Shown: positions 8,715-17,107 of the stretch, piece after piece
Layout: every line of letters begins with the position of its first letter
Numbering within the stretch: position 1 is the first letter of the stretch
Assembly: GCA_018449595.1 (NCBI GenBank)
Contig: JAAVUU010000001.1
Location: forward strand, 310,001-374,000
Direction of reading: 5' to 3'
Length of the DNA: 64,000 bases
DNA from: Rhizobiales bacterium dw_265
Lineage (GTDB): Bacteria; Pseudomonadota; Alphaproteobacteria; Micropepsales; Micropepsaceae
Translations under genes and position numbers: made by a program
Notes under the pieces: generated by a model
What the model saw: only the letters and a program-made list of their open reading frames with translations
What the model was told of the DNA's origin: nothing
The model's database searches: none

Positions 8715-9241
8715 CGATGCGTGCGCTGGCGCTGTCGAAAGTCTATCGGCTCATAGAGCCGGGGCCCGTGCTGCTGATGACGACGGCGCGCAAGGGCCGC
8801 GCCAATGTGATGACCATGTCGTGGCACACGATGCTGGATTTCGAGCCGCCGCTGATCGCCTGCGTGATCGGCGAAGGCGATTACAGCTTCGCGGCCCTGA
8901 AGGCGACGCGGCAATGCGTGCTGGCGATCCCGGCGGCGCAGATGGCGTCGAAGGTGGTGAAGATCGGCAATTGCCATGGCGACCAGATGGATAAATTCAA
9001 GACCTTCGGCCTGACGCCGCTTCCCGCCGCCACGGTCGCGGCGCCATTGATCGGCGAATGTTTCGCCAACCTCGAATGCAGGGTGGTGGATAGCGTGCGC
9101 CGATACGACCTGTTCGTGCTGGAAGTGGTGAAGGCCTGGACCGATCCGGCGCAGCGCAGTCCCAAAATGCTGCATCACCAGGGCTACGGCAAGTTCGCGG
9201 TGGACGGCCGGACCCTCCGCCTGCCCTCCCGCATGCGCTGA
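8711..9241 (+). CDS. Flavin reductase-like FMN-binding protein
   Basis: A 176-residue protein of the flavin reductase-like family. The N-terminal strand pair GPVLLMTTARKGRANVMTMS followed by an acidic loop fits the FMN-binding split barrel. Such proteins reduce free flavin for a partner or act directly on small substrates. It starts within the ATGA overlap with the upstream ene-reductase, pointing to coupled expression and perhaps a shared redox function. Transcription then runs into the palindromic repeat at 9281-9367. Confidence 0.85.
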   Translation: MTMRALALSKVYRLIEPGPVLLMTTARKGRANVMTMSWHTMLDFEPPLIACVIGEGDYSFAALKATRQCVLAIPAAQMASKVVKIGNCHGDQMDKFKTFGLTPLPAATVAAPLIGECFANLECRVVDSVRRYDLFVLEVVKAWTDPAQRSPKMLHHQGYGKFAVDGRTLRLPSRMR

Positions 9242-9280
9242 CCAGGGTCCGGTCTCAATTGCCATTGGGCAAATCAACAA

Positions 9281-9367
9281 CATGTCATGGCCGGCCTCCG
9301 AGCCGGTCATCCACGGATGGTTCGCGTCTGTTGCATGGATGGCCGGGTCAAGCCCGGCCATGACATG
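9281..9367. repeat. Mosaic palindromic intergenic repeat
   Basis: Outer arms CATGTCATGGCCGG (9281-9294) and CCGGCCATGACATG (9354-9367) are a perfect inverted repeat. Inside are two further hairpins: GGCCGGC/GCCGGTC near 9289-9308 and GGCCGGG-TCAAG-CCCGGCC at 9341-9359. Elements of this kind are common between genes in alphaproteobacteria; translated, they give spurious frames reading MAGLDPAIH or SWPGLTRPSM, both present here. No T-tract follows, so it is not a classical terminator, but it could stabilise mRNA ends of the two convergent transcripts. Confidence 0.85.
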
Positions 9368-9397
9368 GAAGTTTTGGTTCTCAATCGAGTGTGAACC

Positions 9398-11014
9398 CTA
9401 ACCCGCCTGCAGCGGGCCAGCGGCTTTTCGCCAGCCTTCGACCATGGCGAGTTGCCGCTGCGGCCGTTCCTCTTCCATGGCGGGCGCACCCGCATAAACC
9501 CGCCCCGTTTCTCCATCCAGCGTGATCTCGGCGCCTTCCGCGAAACGATGGCCCGCGATATCGCAGCTTTTCCCGTCATCGGCGACCTGCAGGGCGTTGC
9601 AGCCGACGACCGCCACCTTGCCCAGTTCGCGGGCCACCACCGCCGCATGACTGGTGCGGCCGCCACGCGCCGTCAGGACGCCCGCCGCGCAGGCGATGCC
9701 GTCGATATCCTCGGTGGCGATGTCGTTGCGCACCAGTATCACCGGCTTTCCCTGCGCCGCCTGGGCGCGCGCGGCGGCGACCGTGAGGGCGACAGCGCCG
9801 GTGGCGACGCCGATGCCGGCCGGCACCCCCAGGGCAATCGCGTCGCTGCCGCCCGCCACGCGGCGGCGCATAATCGCGGCAAGGTCGAGGCCCTCCAGCC
9901 GGGCCAGCGCCTCGCGGGGCGCGATCAGGCCCTCTTCCGCCAGGGCGACCGCGATCTGCAACCGCGCCCAGGCCGAGCGCTTGGCGTCGCGCGTCTGGAG
10001 CAGGAACAGTTCGTCTTCTTCCACCGTGAACTCGAAATCCTGCGCATCGCGGAAAACCTCTTCCAGCCTGGCGCCGGTGCGGTTCAACGCGCCCATCACC
10101 TCGGGCAGGATGCGGACCAGTTCAGCCGACCGCGTCAAAGGCCGGCGGCCCGAGACCACGTCCTCACCCTGGGCGTCGAACGCGAAATCCAGGTAAAGCC
10201 CTTTTTCGCCGGTTGCCGGATCGCGCGTGAAGGCGACGCCGGCGCCGGAGCGCGGGCCCGCATTGCCGAACACCATGCGCTGCACGGTCACCGCCGTGCC
10301 GGGCAGGCCTTCCAACCGGTTGATGCGGCGATAGCTGATTGCCCGCTCTGAGTTCCATGAGCGGAATACGGCATCGACGGCGCCCAGCAGTTGCTGGAAC
10401 GGATCGTCGGGAAACGGTTCGCCGGCCAGATCCGCGAACAGGGCCAGGTGCCGCAGCACAAGCGCGCGCAAGGAAAGCGTATCGAGCGCGGCGACGCCGC
10501 CCGCCGCATCGCGCGACAGCTTCTCGAAAGGGGCGAGGTCGAGGCCCCGCACCGTCTGGGCATAGGAGGCGACAAGCCGCAGATGGCAATCCCAGGCCAG
10601 CCTGGGGTTGCCGGTCATCGCCACCAGGCCCGGCAAGGTGGCGCGCGTCAGCCCGACATCGAGAACGGTGTCGAGCATTCCGGGCATGGAAACCGGGGCA
10701 CCCGAGCGCACCGACACCAGCAGGGGCTTTCGCGCATCGCCGAAGCGAAGCCCGGCCGCCTGCTCCAGGCATTGCAACGGTCCCGCGACCAGGGCCCGGA
10801 AATCCGCCGCCGGCGGCGGGCCTTTCTCGATCCATTGCCGGCAAAGCGAAGTGGGCAACACAAATCCGGGCGGCACGGGAAAGCCATTCGCGGCCAGCTT
10901 CAGGAGATTGAACGCCTTGCCGCCCACCGCCGCCAACGCGTCTTCCGCCGGTGGCAGGCCGGGACAGGCGATGATCTGGATACCGTCAGACTGCAAACCA
11001 CTCTCCCAGGGCAT
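9398..11014 (-). CDS. PPDK-like protein lacking the PEP/pyruvate barrel
   Basis: A 538-residue protein related to the front part of pyruvate, phosphate dikinase. The N-terminal ATP-grasp region is shown by GGKAFNLLKLAANGFPVPPG and SVRSGAPVSMPGMLDTVLD. The swivelling phosphohistidine domain has GGRTSHAAVVARELGK, with the catalytic His. The protein stops directly after this domain; full PPDK is about 870 residues with a C-terminal PEP/pyruvate-binding barrel, absent here. It may therefore autophosphorylate and pass phosphate to another partner. The ATG at 11014 overlaps the upstream gene by 29 bases; a TTG at 10996 has a better ribosome site (GGGAG, 6 bases). Confidence 0.85.
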   Translation of the reverse strand: MPWESGLQSDGIQIIACPGLPPAEDALAAVGGKAFNLLKLAANGFPVPPGFVLPTSLCRQWIEKGPPPAADFRALVAGPLQCLEQAAGLRFGDARKPLLVSVRSGAPVSMPGMLDTVLDVGLTRATLPGLVAMTGNPRLAWDCHLRLVASYAQTVRGLDLAPFEKLSRDAAGGVAALDTLSLRALVLRHLALFADLAGEPFPDDPFQQLLGAVDAVFRSWNSERAISYRRINRLEGLPGTAVTVQRMVFGNAGPRSGAGVAFTRDPATGEKGLYLDFAFDAQGEDVVSGRRPLTRSAELVRILPEVMGALNRTGARLEEVFRDAQDFEFTVEEDELFLLQTRDAKRSAWARLQIAVALAEEGLIAPREALARLEGLDLAAIMRRRVAGGSDAIALGVPAGIGVATGAVALTVAAARAQAAQGKPVILVRNDIATEDIDGIACAAGVLTARGGRTSHAAVVARELGKVAVVGCNALQVADDGKSCDIAGHRFAEGAEITLDGETGRVYAGAPAMEEERPQRQLAMVEGWRKAAGPLQAG

Positions 11015-12929
11015 GATCGCTGACCAGCCGGCCGCCGCGCAGCAACGCATCGGCCGTCCGTTCCAGTCCCGCCGCGATCGCGGTGATCAGATTCAAGGTC
11101 TTGGCGGAAACCTCCGCTCCCATCAGGGCGGAAAACACATCGCGTTCCGCCTTGTCGGTGGCATGTTCCTGATCGTGCAGTTTCTCGACGCAGTCCAGAA
11201 ACGCGCGCATTTCCAGGCGCGGACTGCCGCGGCGCAGATTGCGCACCGCGCACAACAGGCGCACATAATGCTTGACTGCCGCGACCGCATGGCCGGAGAG
11301 CCGCAACAGGCCCTCCCGCACATCGGCCGGAAGATCCGCGGGAAGGAATTGCAGGCGGAACGCGACATCCTCAAAATCATCGGCCGCATCGTCGGCGACC
11401 GACGCGATACCGCGCCATGACCGTTCGCCGCCATGACCGCAGAGATCGCGGATGGCGCCGACCTGGCGGTCGGCAAGGGCTTCCCAGGCCGTGGCGCGCT
11501 CCACCAGTTCGCGGCTCGCGGCGCGGCCATCGAGAAGCCCGGCCCGCACCAGATTGCCCAGATCCAGCACCAGGGCGGCATGATCGATCGCCACATCGAG
11601 AATGCGGTCGGAAATCGAAGCGACGCGGGTCAGGAGTTCGGCACGCAGAAGATCGCGCACCGTCGCCGCCGGCCGGTCCTTGCGCAATTCCTCGCTCGCG
11701 ATGCGCAGTGCCTCGCGCAGGAACTGCACCGTGCCATCCTCGCCAAGCGCGCCCAGCAGCGAGGTATAAACCGAGCCTGTCGCCTTGGACACCGTTTCCA
11801 GAAGGCCGGCGACGACGGCATCGCCGCCTGCTTCCAGATAGCCCCGGTGGCCGATCTCATTGTCGGCGGCCCAGTCCAGAAGCGATATCGCGGCCGCCTT
11901 CGGCACCAGGCGGCCAAGGCTTTTGCGCGCCTTGTTCCAGTCGATGAGGAACACCAGGCTGGCGCCCAACTGTTCCAGCGCCGCGTCAAGCCCGGCATCG
12001 TCCGCCGCCTCGAACACGCCCGTGGCAAGATAGAAGATTTCCTCTTCCAGATTGTCGGCGTGGCGGTTGGCCACGGTCCAGGAAAAGTGTTTCAGCCGTC
12101 GCAGGAAGAACTCCAGCCGCGGACGGTGGATGTCGCTATAGGTGACGGACAGGCGGCGGCCCTCGACATAGGCGATGAGGACATGGGCGTCTGTCGTGCC
12201 GATATCATTCTGGATGATCAGGCGGGCGCGGTCGCGCAAGGCATTGGTGGTGAGGCCCGGATGATCGAATTTGAGCGGGGCGGTGCGGCCCAGGCCGCGC
12301 ATGAAAGCCGCGACCCGGATTTTGTCGCCGTCCTCCAGGCGATAGACCCGGGCGCCGGCGATGATTTCCTCGCCCAGGCTGGCGGCGATAGTGTTGATGG
12401 CCTTGTGCATTTCCATGACAAGACCGTGCAGACTGTCCTGCCCCTCCCGCGGCGGCCGGGACAAAGCGGAAATGAGCCCATCGGGGACGATATCGTCCGC
12501 AAGCTCAAGGGTCGCGGCGAGCTTCTGTTCCCGCTCGCGAACCGCCGCCACATCGCGCGGCGCGACGATGCCGGCCTCCGCCCCGGCTTCCAGCGCGGCG
12601 CGCATGCGCCCGATATCCTCCCCCAGCCGCGCCAGCACGGCGGCCGCATGCGGCAACAGAAGGCCGCCCGCGCCGCGCGTGACGGTTGGGGCCGCATAAA
12701 GCAGATCGTCACCCAGGCCCGCCAGCCGGCGCTCCGGCTCAAGATCGCCGAAGCCGGTGTGGCGCGCATCGTGCAACGATGCTTCAGCCGCCTGCAGCCA
12801 GCTCAGGGAGAATTTGATCCGGGCGTTCGCCGCCAGGGCTTCCGTCACCCGTTCGGGCAACAGGAGCGAGGCGCCTGCCAGGTCCGCGACGATCTTTGCC
12901 TTGCCGATTGTCATGCCACTCTCAATCAT
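10986..12929 (-). CDS. Large protein with C-terminal PhoU/DUF47-like domain
   Basis: A 647-residue cytoplasmic protein with no signal or membrane segment. The first 450 residues are helical and not recognised by me; they include acidic EEEIFYLATGVFEAADD and the motif VMEMHKAINTIAASLGEE. The last 200 residues look like a PhoU/DUF47 four-helix domain, with LHDQEHATDKAERDVFSAL and AIAAGLERTADALL resembling the metal-binding helices. PhoU-type proteins connect phosphate transporters with signalling. It starts 14 bases after pstB and overlaps the PPDK-like gene, so the three are one transcript. Domain call is moderate; the N-terminal function is unknown. Confidence 0.7.
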   Translation of the reverse strand: MIESGMTIGKAKIVADLAGASLLLPERVTEALAANARIKFSLSWLQAAEASLHDARHTGFGDLEPERRLAGLGDDLLYAAPTVTRGAGGLLLPHAAAVLARLGEDIGRMRAALEAGAEAGIVAPRDVAAVREREQKLAATLELADDIVPDGLISALSRPPREGQDSLHGLVMEMHKAINTIAASLGEEIIAGARVYRLEDGDKIRVAAFMRGLGRTAPLKFDHPGLTTNALRDRARLIIQNDIGTTDAHVLIAYVEGRRLSVTYSDIHRPRLEFFLRRLKHFSWTVANRHADNLEEEIFYLATGVFEAADDAGLDAALEQLGASLVFLIDWNKARKSLGRLVPKAAAISLLDWAADNEIGHRGYLEAGGDAVVAGLLETVSKATGSVYTSLLGALGEDGTVQFLREALRIASEELRKDRPAATVRDLLRAELLTRVASISDRILDVAIDHAALVLDLGNLVRAGLLDGRAASRELVERATAWEALADRQVGAIRDLCGHGGERSWRGIASVADDAADDFEDVAFRLQFLPADLPADVREGLLRLSGHAVAAVKHYVRLLCAVRNLRRGSPRLEMRAFLDCVEKLHDQEHATDKAERDVFSALMGAEVSAKTLNLITAIAAGLERTADALLRGGRLVSDHALGEWFAV

Positions 12930-12942
12930 CTCTCATGGACAC

Positions 12943-13827
12943 TCAGCCGAACCGGCCAGTGATATAATGCTTTGTGTTTTCGTTTCTCGGCGCCGTGAAT
13001 ATCTGCGCCGTCGGGCCGAATTCGACCAACTCGCCCAGGAACATGAAAGCCGTATAGTCCGACAGCCGGGCAGCCTGCTGCAGATTGTGGGTGACGATGG
13101 CGATGGTGTAGCTTTTTTTCAATTCGTCTATCGTCTCCTCGATTTTCGCGGTCGAGATCGGATCGAGCGACGAACAGGGCTCGTCAAGCAGGATCACTTC
13201 CGGCTTTGCCGCGATCGTGCGGGCGATGCAGAGGCGCTGTTGCTGTCCGCCCGACAGGCCAAGCCCGCTTTGCGGCAGGATGTCCTTGACCTCGTCCCAC
13301 AACGCCGCCTGACGCAGCGCATTCTCCACATGTTCGTCCAGGTCCCGCTGTCCGAGTTTTTCATGAAGCCGGATGCCGAACGCGACATTCTCGTAAACCG
13401 ACATCGAAAATGGCGTCGGCTTCTGGTAGACCATTCCGACCCGCGACCGCAGAATATTGACGTCGATGCCCGGTGCGAGGATGTTCTCGCCGTCCAGCAG
13501 GGCCTCACCTTCGACATGCTGGCCGGGATAAAGATCGTAGATCCGGTTGAAGATGCGCAGCAGGGTCGACTTCCCGCACCCGGACGGCCCCATGAAGGCG
13601 GTCACCTTGTTGGCATAGATCGGGACGCAGACATCCTTCAATGCGATGATCTTTCCGTAGCGGAAGGTGACATGCGAGGCCCTGAGCTTCTCGCGCAAGG
13701 GCCCCGCTTGCGGCTTCAGTAGCGGCGGCAAGCCCCCGTTCAGGAGAGAGTGGGGTAGAAGCGCCGGCATCCGATGCGATATCCAAACTGCGCGGTCAGT
13801 ATGTGATCTTCGGGGGGAGATTGTCAT
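12943..13827 (-). CDS. pstB: Phosphate ABC transporter ATPase PstB
   Basis: A 294-residue ABC ATPase. Walker A is GPSGCGKST, the signature LSGGQQQR and Walker [13 protein letters not shown]; the His-switch is in [26 protein letters not shown] near the end is typical of PstB, which energises phosphate uptake through PstCA. It has about 50 residues before the conserved [12 protein letters not shown], longer than usual. An alternative Met at 13770 gives 275 residues. No pstC, pstA or pstS is adjacent; pstS lies 25 kb away. It heads an operon with the PhoU-like and PPDK-like genes. Confidence 0.92.
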   Translation of the reverse strand: MTISPRRSHTDRAVWISHRMPALLPHSLLNGGLPPLLKPQAGPLREKLRASHVTFRYGKIIALKDVCVPIYANKVTAFMGPSGCGKSTLLRIFNRIYDLYPGQHVEGEALLDGENILAPGIDVNILRSRVGMVYQKPTPFSMSVYENVAFGIRLHEKLGQRDLDEHVENALRQAALWDEVKDILPQSGLGLSGGQQQRLCIARTIAAKPEVILLDEPCSSLDPISTAKIEETIDELKKSYTIAIVTHNLQQAARLSDYTAFMFLGELVEFGPTAQIFTAPRNENTKHYITGRFG

Positions 13828-13838
13828 TGCGCCGGATC

Positions 13839-13856
13839 ATGTCGCAAAACTGTGAT
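13839..13856 (+). promoter_or_regulatory. Candidate Pho box
   Basis: ATGTCGCAAAACTGTGAT matches the classical PhoB direct-repeat consensus CTGTCATAAAACTGTCAT at 14 of 18 positions, with TGTC and TGTG half-sites 11 bases apart. It lies between pstB and the phasin-like gene. Its orientation fits the rightward gene, 87 bases away; it could also serve pstB if that gene starts at 13770. A similar site occurs at 40158-40175. Not tested against background frequency. Confidence 0.5.
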
Positions 13857-13943
13857 AATCGCGCGCGCGCCGATTTGATCTCGGACAACCCCCCGACCGC
13901 GGCGCGCTGGTATCCAGTTGGCTCAAATTGAACGAGGTAGGAC

Positions 13944-14324
13944 ATGGCGCGCGACGACAATCAACTGGCCGATAATTCCTGGTTCGGTCTTCTGGTGCCC
14001 ACGGGCGATGTGCTGGGGAATGCCCAGTCCCTGTTCGAAAACGGCTATCGCGCCGTTTCGGAAGAAAGCCTGCGGTTCGTCAACCGGCGGCATGAACACA
14101 ACAGCCGGACAATCGCGCAATATCGCGACAGCAAAGACCCGGAGTCATTCCTGTTGGCGCAACAGGATTGGGCCACCGGCATGTTGCGCGATTATTCCGA
14201 AGGCGCGGCGCGCATGATGGAAGCCATGTACAAATGCTTTTCCAGCGCCGCCGGAAAGTCCGCCGGGAAGAAGGATATCCCGACCGCCTCTGGCGCGGAA
14301 CAGGACCATCCTGGCGCTGCGTGA
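13944..14324 (+). CDS. Phasin-like protein
   Basis: A 126-residue helical, soluble protein. The central part (NRRHEHNSRTIAQYRDSKDP, then LLAQQDWATGMLRDYSEGAARMMEAM) resembles short alphaproteobacterial phasins, which coat polyhydroxyalkanoate granules. The C-terminal 25 residues are low-complexity. GAGGTAGGAC directly before the ATG is a strong ribosome site. It is divergent from pstB with a Pho-box-like site between, so it may respond to phosphate limitation. Family call is moderate. Confidence 0.65.
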   Translation: MARDDNQLADNSWFGLLVPTGDVLGNAQSLFENGYRAVSEESLRFVNRRHEHNSRTIAQYRDSKDPESFLLAQQDWATGMLRDYSEGAARMMEAMYKCFSSAAGKSAGKKDIPTASGAEQDHPGAA

Positions 14325-14456
14325 CACAGGGAACCTCCGGGACGCCGCCGGCCTGTCTAAGCCCCGCCAATCGGAAACGGGCCGGGCACTTTCAGGACAC
14401 GGTCTCGCTCATCCCGGTTGAGCGCCGATCTGCCGGCGTTCCTTCGCGGCGGCTCT

Positions 14457-15254
14457 TCAGGCCCGCTGTGAAACTCCCACATACACTTGCACGTCCGGGG
14501 TATTGCGGTTGAGGCCGAAATTCACCCCGCCATCCAGCTGAAAGTCGCGCAAGGGCTGCCAGGTGGCATCGAGGTCAAAGGAATATTGCGATGTGACGCC
14601 GCGCGGATCGAAATCCTGCGACGTCCACAACTCCGTCCCCAATGTGAAGGCGCCCATGGCGCGGCCCAGGCCGACGACATTGACCGCCGTGGCGTGCCGG
14701 CCCGTTCCGGATGCGTTAAGCAGCAGGTCCAGTTCGGGTGTGGACGACAGGGACCAGTTCTGCCCCAGATCGTAGGACAGGGGCAGGACGACACCCTCCT
14801 CCAGCGCGCCATTGCCAAGCGCGCGCGTTGCGGTGGGAATTTTCACAAAGGGTTCGACCACGGCGGACAAAGGGCCGTCGCTCTCCAGGAAATTCCACTT
14901 TCCACGCAGGGAAAGATCGCCATGGCCGTCCAGGGACTGTGCCGAGACACCGTCATAGGCCTGCGCGTTGAGATAAGACACGAAGCTCAGTTCCACATCC
15001 ACCGATCCGGTCAGGCCATATTTCAAGGTTGGAGCCGCGACAACATAGAGATCGGTGGAGGTTCCGCCGGAACGCGTGAAGGTGATGTCGAACGCATCGA
15101 CTTCAAGCTGGAAATGGCCCGGATCCAACGTGCAGGGCGATGTGCCCTTGCCGGGCCGGTCGGGACACAGGGGACGAAGCTCCTGCGCCGAAGCCGGCAT
15201 GGCGCCGAAAATCACCGCCGCGGCGGCGAGAACTGCAATTGTGTTGAAACGCAT
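14457..15254 (-). CDS. Outer-membrane transporter-like beta-barrel protein
   Basis: A 265-residue exported protein with signal peptide MRFNTIAVLAAAAVIFGAMP. The mature start LRPLCPDRPGKGTSPCTLDP and following strand-rich sequence fit the Phenol_MetA_deg-like transporter family of outer-membrane beta-barrels. Aromatic strand ends such as WSLSSTPELDLLL and QYSFDLDATW recur. AGGA lies 5 bases upstream of the ATG. It is downstream of the chemotaxis operon on the same strand but with an 87-base gap, so it probably has its own promoter. Substrate unknown. Confidence 0.75.
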   Translation of the reverse strand: MRFNTIAVLAAAAVIFGAMPASAQELRPLCPDRPGKGTSPCTLDPGHFQLEVDAFDITFTRSGGTSTDLYVVAAPTLKYGLTGSVDVELSFVSYLNAQAYDGVSAQSLDGHGDLSLRGKWNFLESDGPLSAVVEPFVKIPTATRALGNGALEEGVVLPLSYDLGQNWSLSSTPELDLLLNASGTGRHATAVNVVGLGRAMGAFTLGTELWTSQDFDPRGVTSQYSFDLDATWQPLRDFQLDGGVNFGLNRNTPDVQVYVGVSQRA

Positions 15255-15341
15255 GTTTTCCTCATGATGTCAAAATGTCCCGCGACGCGCGGCGACGGGT
15301 CGGGGAAAAGCAGCCGGCATGTCCCGGCGGCTATGGGCCTG

Positions 15342-16055
15342 TCATGTGCGACCCGGCATGAAAATCGGCGTCGGCAGATAGATCTCCACGCAGGTGCCGC
15401 CTTCCTGCTGCGGCGCCAGGGTGAGATTGCCGCCCAGCTGCACAACCAGCCCTTCCGCCAGGCTCAGGCCCCAGCCTGTGCTGGCCCGGGGCGGCTTGGT
15501 GGTGAACATGGGGTCCGGGGCATTCTGAAGGACTTCCGGGGTCATGCCGCGTCCGCTGTCGCAGAGGCTCAGCCGGACGCCGGGGGCGGCGCCGTCCGTG
15601 TCCAGACCGGCCGCGTCCACGACCCGCATGGCCCAGACGATGCTGTCGCCCGCCCTCGTCGCGGCGCTGGCGTTGGCGGCGATCTCGGTCAGCAGGCTGT
15701 AAATCCTGGCCCTGTCGAAGAACACCAGATAGGGATCTGGCGGCAGGCTGAGCGAAACATCGAGCCCTTCCAGCAGCGGCAACCGGGACACTTCCAGGAC
15801 CATCGCGCCCAGATCGAACAGTTCCGGCCGCAATTCCTGATGTCCGCTATAGGCCTGAAGCTTTTGCGCCAGGGCGACGCCCCGCGCCGTGGCGCGCAGC
15901 ACGTCCGCGACGATCTCCAGGACCATTTCGTGGGGAAGCGGCTTGTACTCGATAAGCTGCAGGTTTCCGCTGATGGCGGTAAACAGATTGTTCAGCTCGT
16001 GCGCGAGCCCTCCTGCCATCCGCCGCAATGCGGCACTCTTGTTGGATTGCGCCAT
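15342..16055 (-). CDS. Soluble histidine kinase at the end of the che operon
   Basis: A 237-residue kinase without any sensor or membrane domain. It has a HisKA-type phosphoacceptor region (GGLAHELNNLFTAIS), an N-box (LLTEIAANASAAT), and DSGRGMTPE with TGWGLSLAEGLV as the ATP lid region. It starts 13 bases after the unknown 345-residue gene, so it belongs to the chemotaxis transcript. It may feed phosphate to one of the CheY-like proteins, or act as a phosphatase; nothing in the sequence decides. Confidence 0.8.
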   Translation of the reverse strand: MAQSNKSAALRRMAGGLAHELNNLFTAISGNLQLIEYKPLPHEMVLEIVADVLRATARGVALAQKLQAYSGHQELRPELFDLGAMVLEVSRLPLLEGLDVSLSLPPDPYLVFFDRARIYSLLTEIAANASAATRAGDSIVWAMRVVDAAGLDTDGAAPGVRLSLCDSGRGMTPEVLQNAPDPMFTTKPPRASTGWGLSLAEGLVVQLGGNLTLAPQQEGGTCVEIYLPTPIFMPGRT

Positions 16056-16068
16056 GTCGCCCGGGCCT

Positions 16069-17106
16069 CTAGGAAGTCGCCTCATCCGCCATGATGGGGA
16101 CGGCGCCCAGCAAACTGCGGATATGCTCCATGCCCTGGCGCATCTCGGACATTATGAGGCCCGAGCGGCGCGCCGGACTGCCGCTGCCGGGTTTCGGAAA
16201 AACCTGGGCCCATCGGCTCATCTTGACCGCCAGAACGCATATGATGGCGGCGATGCCCCCCTGGTAGGTGCGGCATTTTCCGGGAAATTCGGCAAATCTC
16301 TTCGCGGTCATGGACGCCCAGACGTCGCGGGTGGAGCGCTCGAAGCTTTCGATGCGGCCGGTGACCTCGGCAAGCATTTCGTTGAGCGTGGCCTCGACCA
16401 TGTTCAGCGTGGCGAGTTGGAGCGTATCGTCGCGCATCGCGCAGGTGGCGCGAAGGTCGCGGATCGACGAAAGCACGTCCTCGATCGGCGGCGTCATCTG
16501 GTTCAGGCACTGCCGGTAGAAGCCGAGCGACAGCACCGTGTCGGCATAGTCCTCCAGGAAGCCGATCACCGCACCGCTGTCGGCATCGAAGCCCTGGGCG
16601 AGGGCGCACAGCGGCGCCTGCACAGCCTCGTCCTCCCGCAGCCGCCGCAGCACGCCGCTGTAGGACTGGGGCTGATCGTCCCGCGGCATCACCCGCGCCG
16701 CCAGGGGGGCGACAAAGTCGGACAATGTCCGGTCGAGCAGGCCGGCTTGCCAGTCCTGTCGGCGGAACGCGTCCGGGGTTGCGAACGCGCTGCCCCGCAG
16801 CCCGATGCGCAGGGAATACTGGTCGAAGCTGGGCAGGGATTCGAGCAGGCGCAGGAGCAGCAGATCCGGGCCCGGCGGGATTTCGAAATCATTTGCGATG
16901 TTCTTCACCGTCGCCTGGCCGCTGCCGGTATGGTTGGCGGCGAACAGCTCGATGACCGTGTCCAGCCGCATGTTCTTGATCATGCGCATCCTGCGCAGCG
17001 CCCTGCGCTCGAATGGAAAGGGCGCCAGCGCCAGGAAATGCAGGCTTCCGAGATCGGCGCTGTCCGGAAGGACGGCACGCTCCTGGCTGAAAGCGATTTC
17101 ACCCAT
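16069..17106 (-). CDS. Unknown protein in the che operon
   Basis: A 345-residue cytoplasmic, mainly helical protein. I recognise no family. A basic patch (FERRALRRMRMIKNMRLD) sits near residues 32-50, and a long helical stretch with TLNMVEATLNEMLAEVTGRI lies near the middle-to-end. A hydrophobic stretch (GGIAAIICVLAVKMS) near residue 290 is too short and isolated to be a sure membrane segment. Its ATG lies one base after the cheZ stop, implying translational coupling with cheZ, and the kinase gene follows by 13 bases. A role tied to CheZ or CheY signalling is an inference from position only. Confidence 0.75.
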   Translation of the reverse strand: MGEIAFSQERAVLPDSADLGSLHFLALAPFPFERRALRRMRMIKNMRLDTVIELFAANHTGSGQATVKNIANDFEIPPGPDLLLLRLLESLPSFDQYSLRIGLRGSAFATPDAFRRQDWQAGLLDRTLSDFVAPLAARVMPRDDQPQSYSGVLRRLREDEAVQAPLCALAQGFDADSGAVIGFLEDYADTVLSLGFYRQCLNQMTPPIEDVLSSIRDLRATCAMRDDTLQLATLNMVEATLNEMLAEVTGRIESFERSTRDVWASMTAKRFAEFPGKCRTYQGGIAAIICVLAVKMSRWAQVFPKPGSGSPARRSGLIMSEMRQGMEHIRSLLGAVPIMADEATS

Positions 17107-17107
17107 G

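Noticed and set aside
8660-9361. Minus-strand frame starting MAGLDPAIH
   Set aside because: Begins in the palindromic repeat and runs antisense to the flavin reductase gene; a known type of spurious frame.
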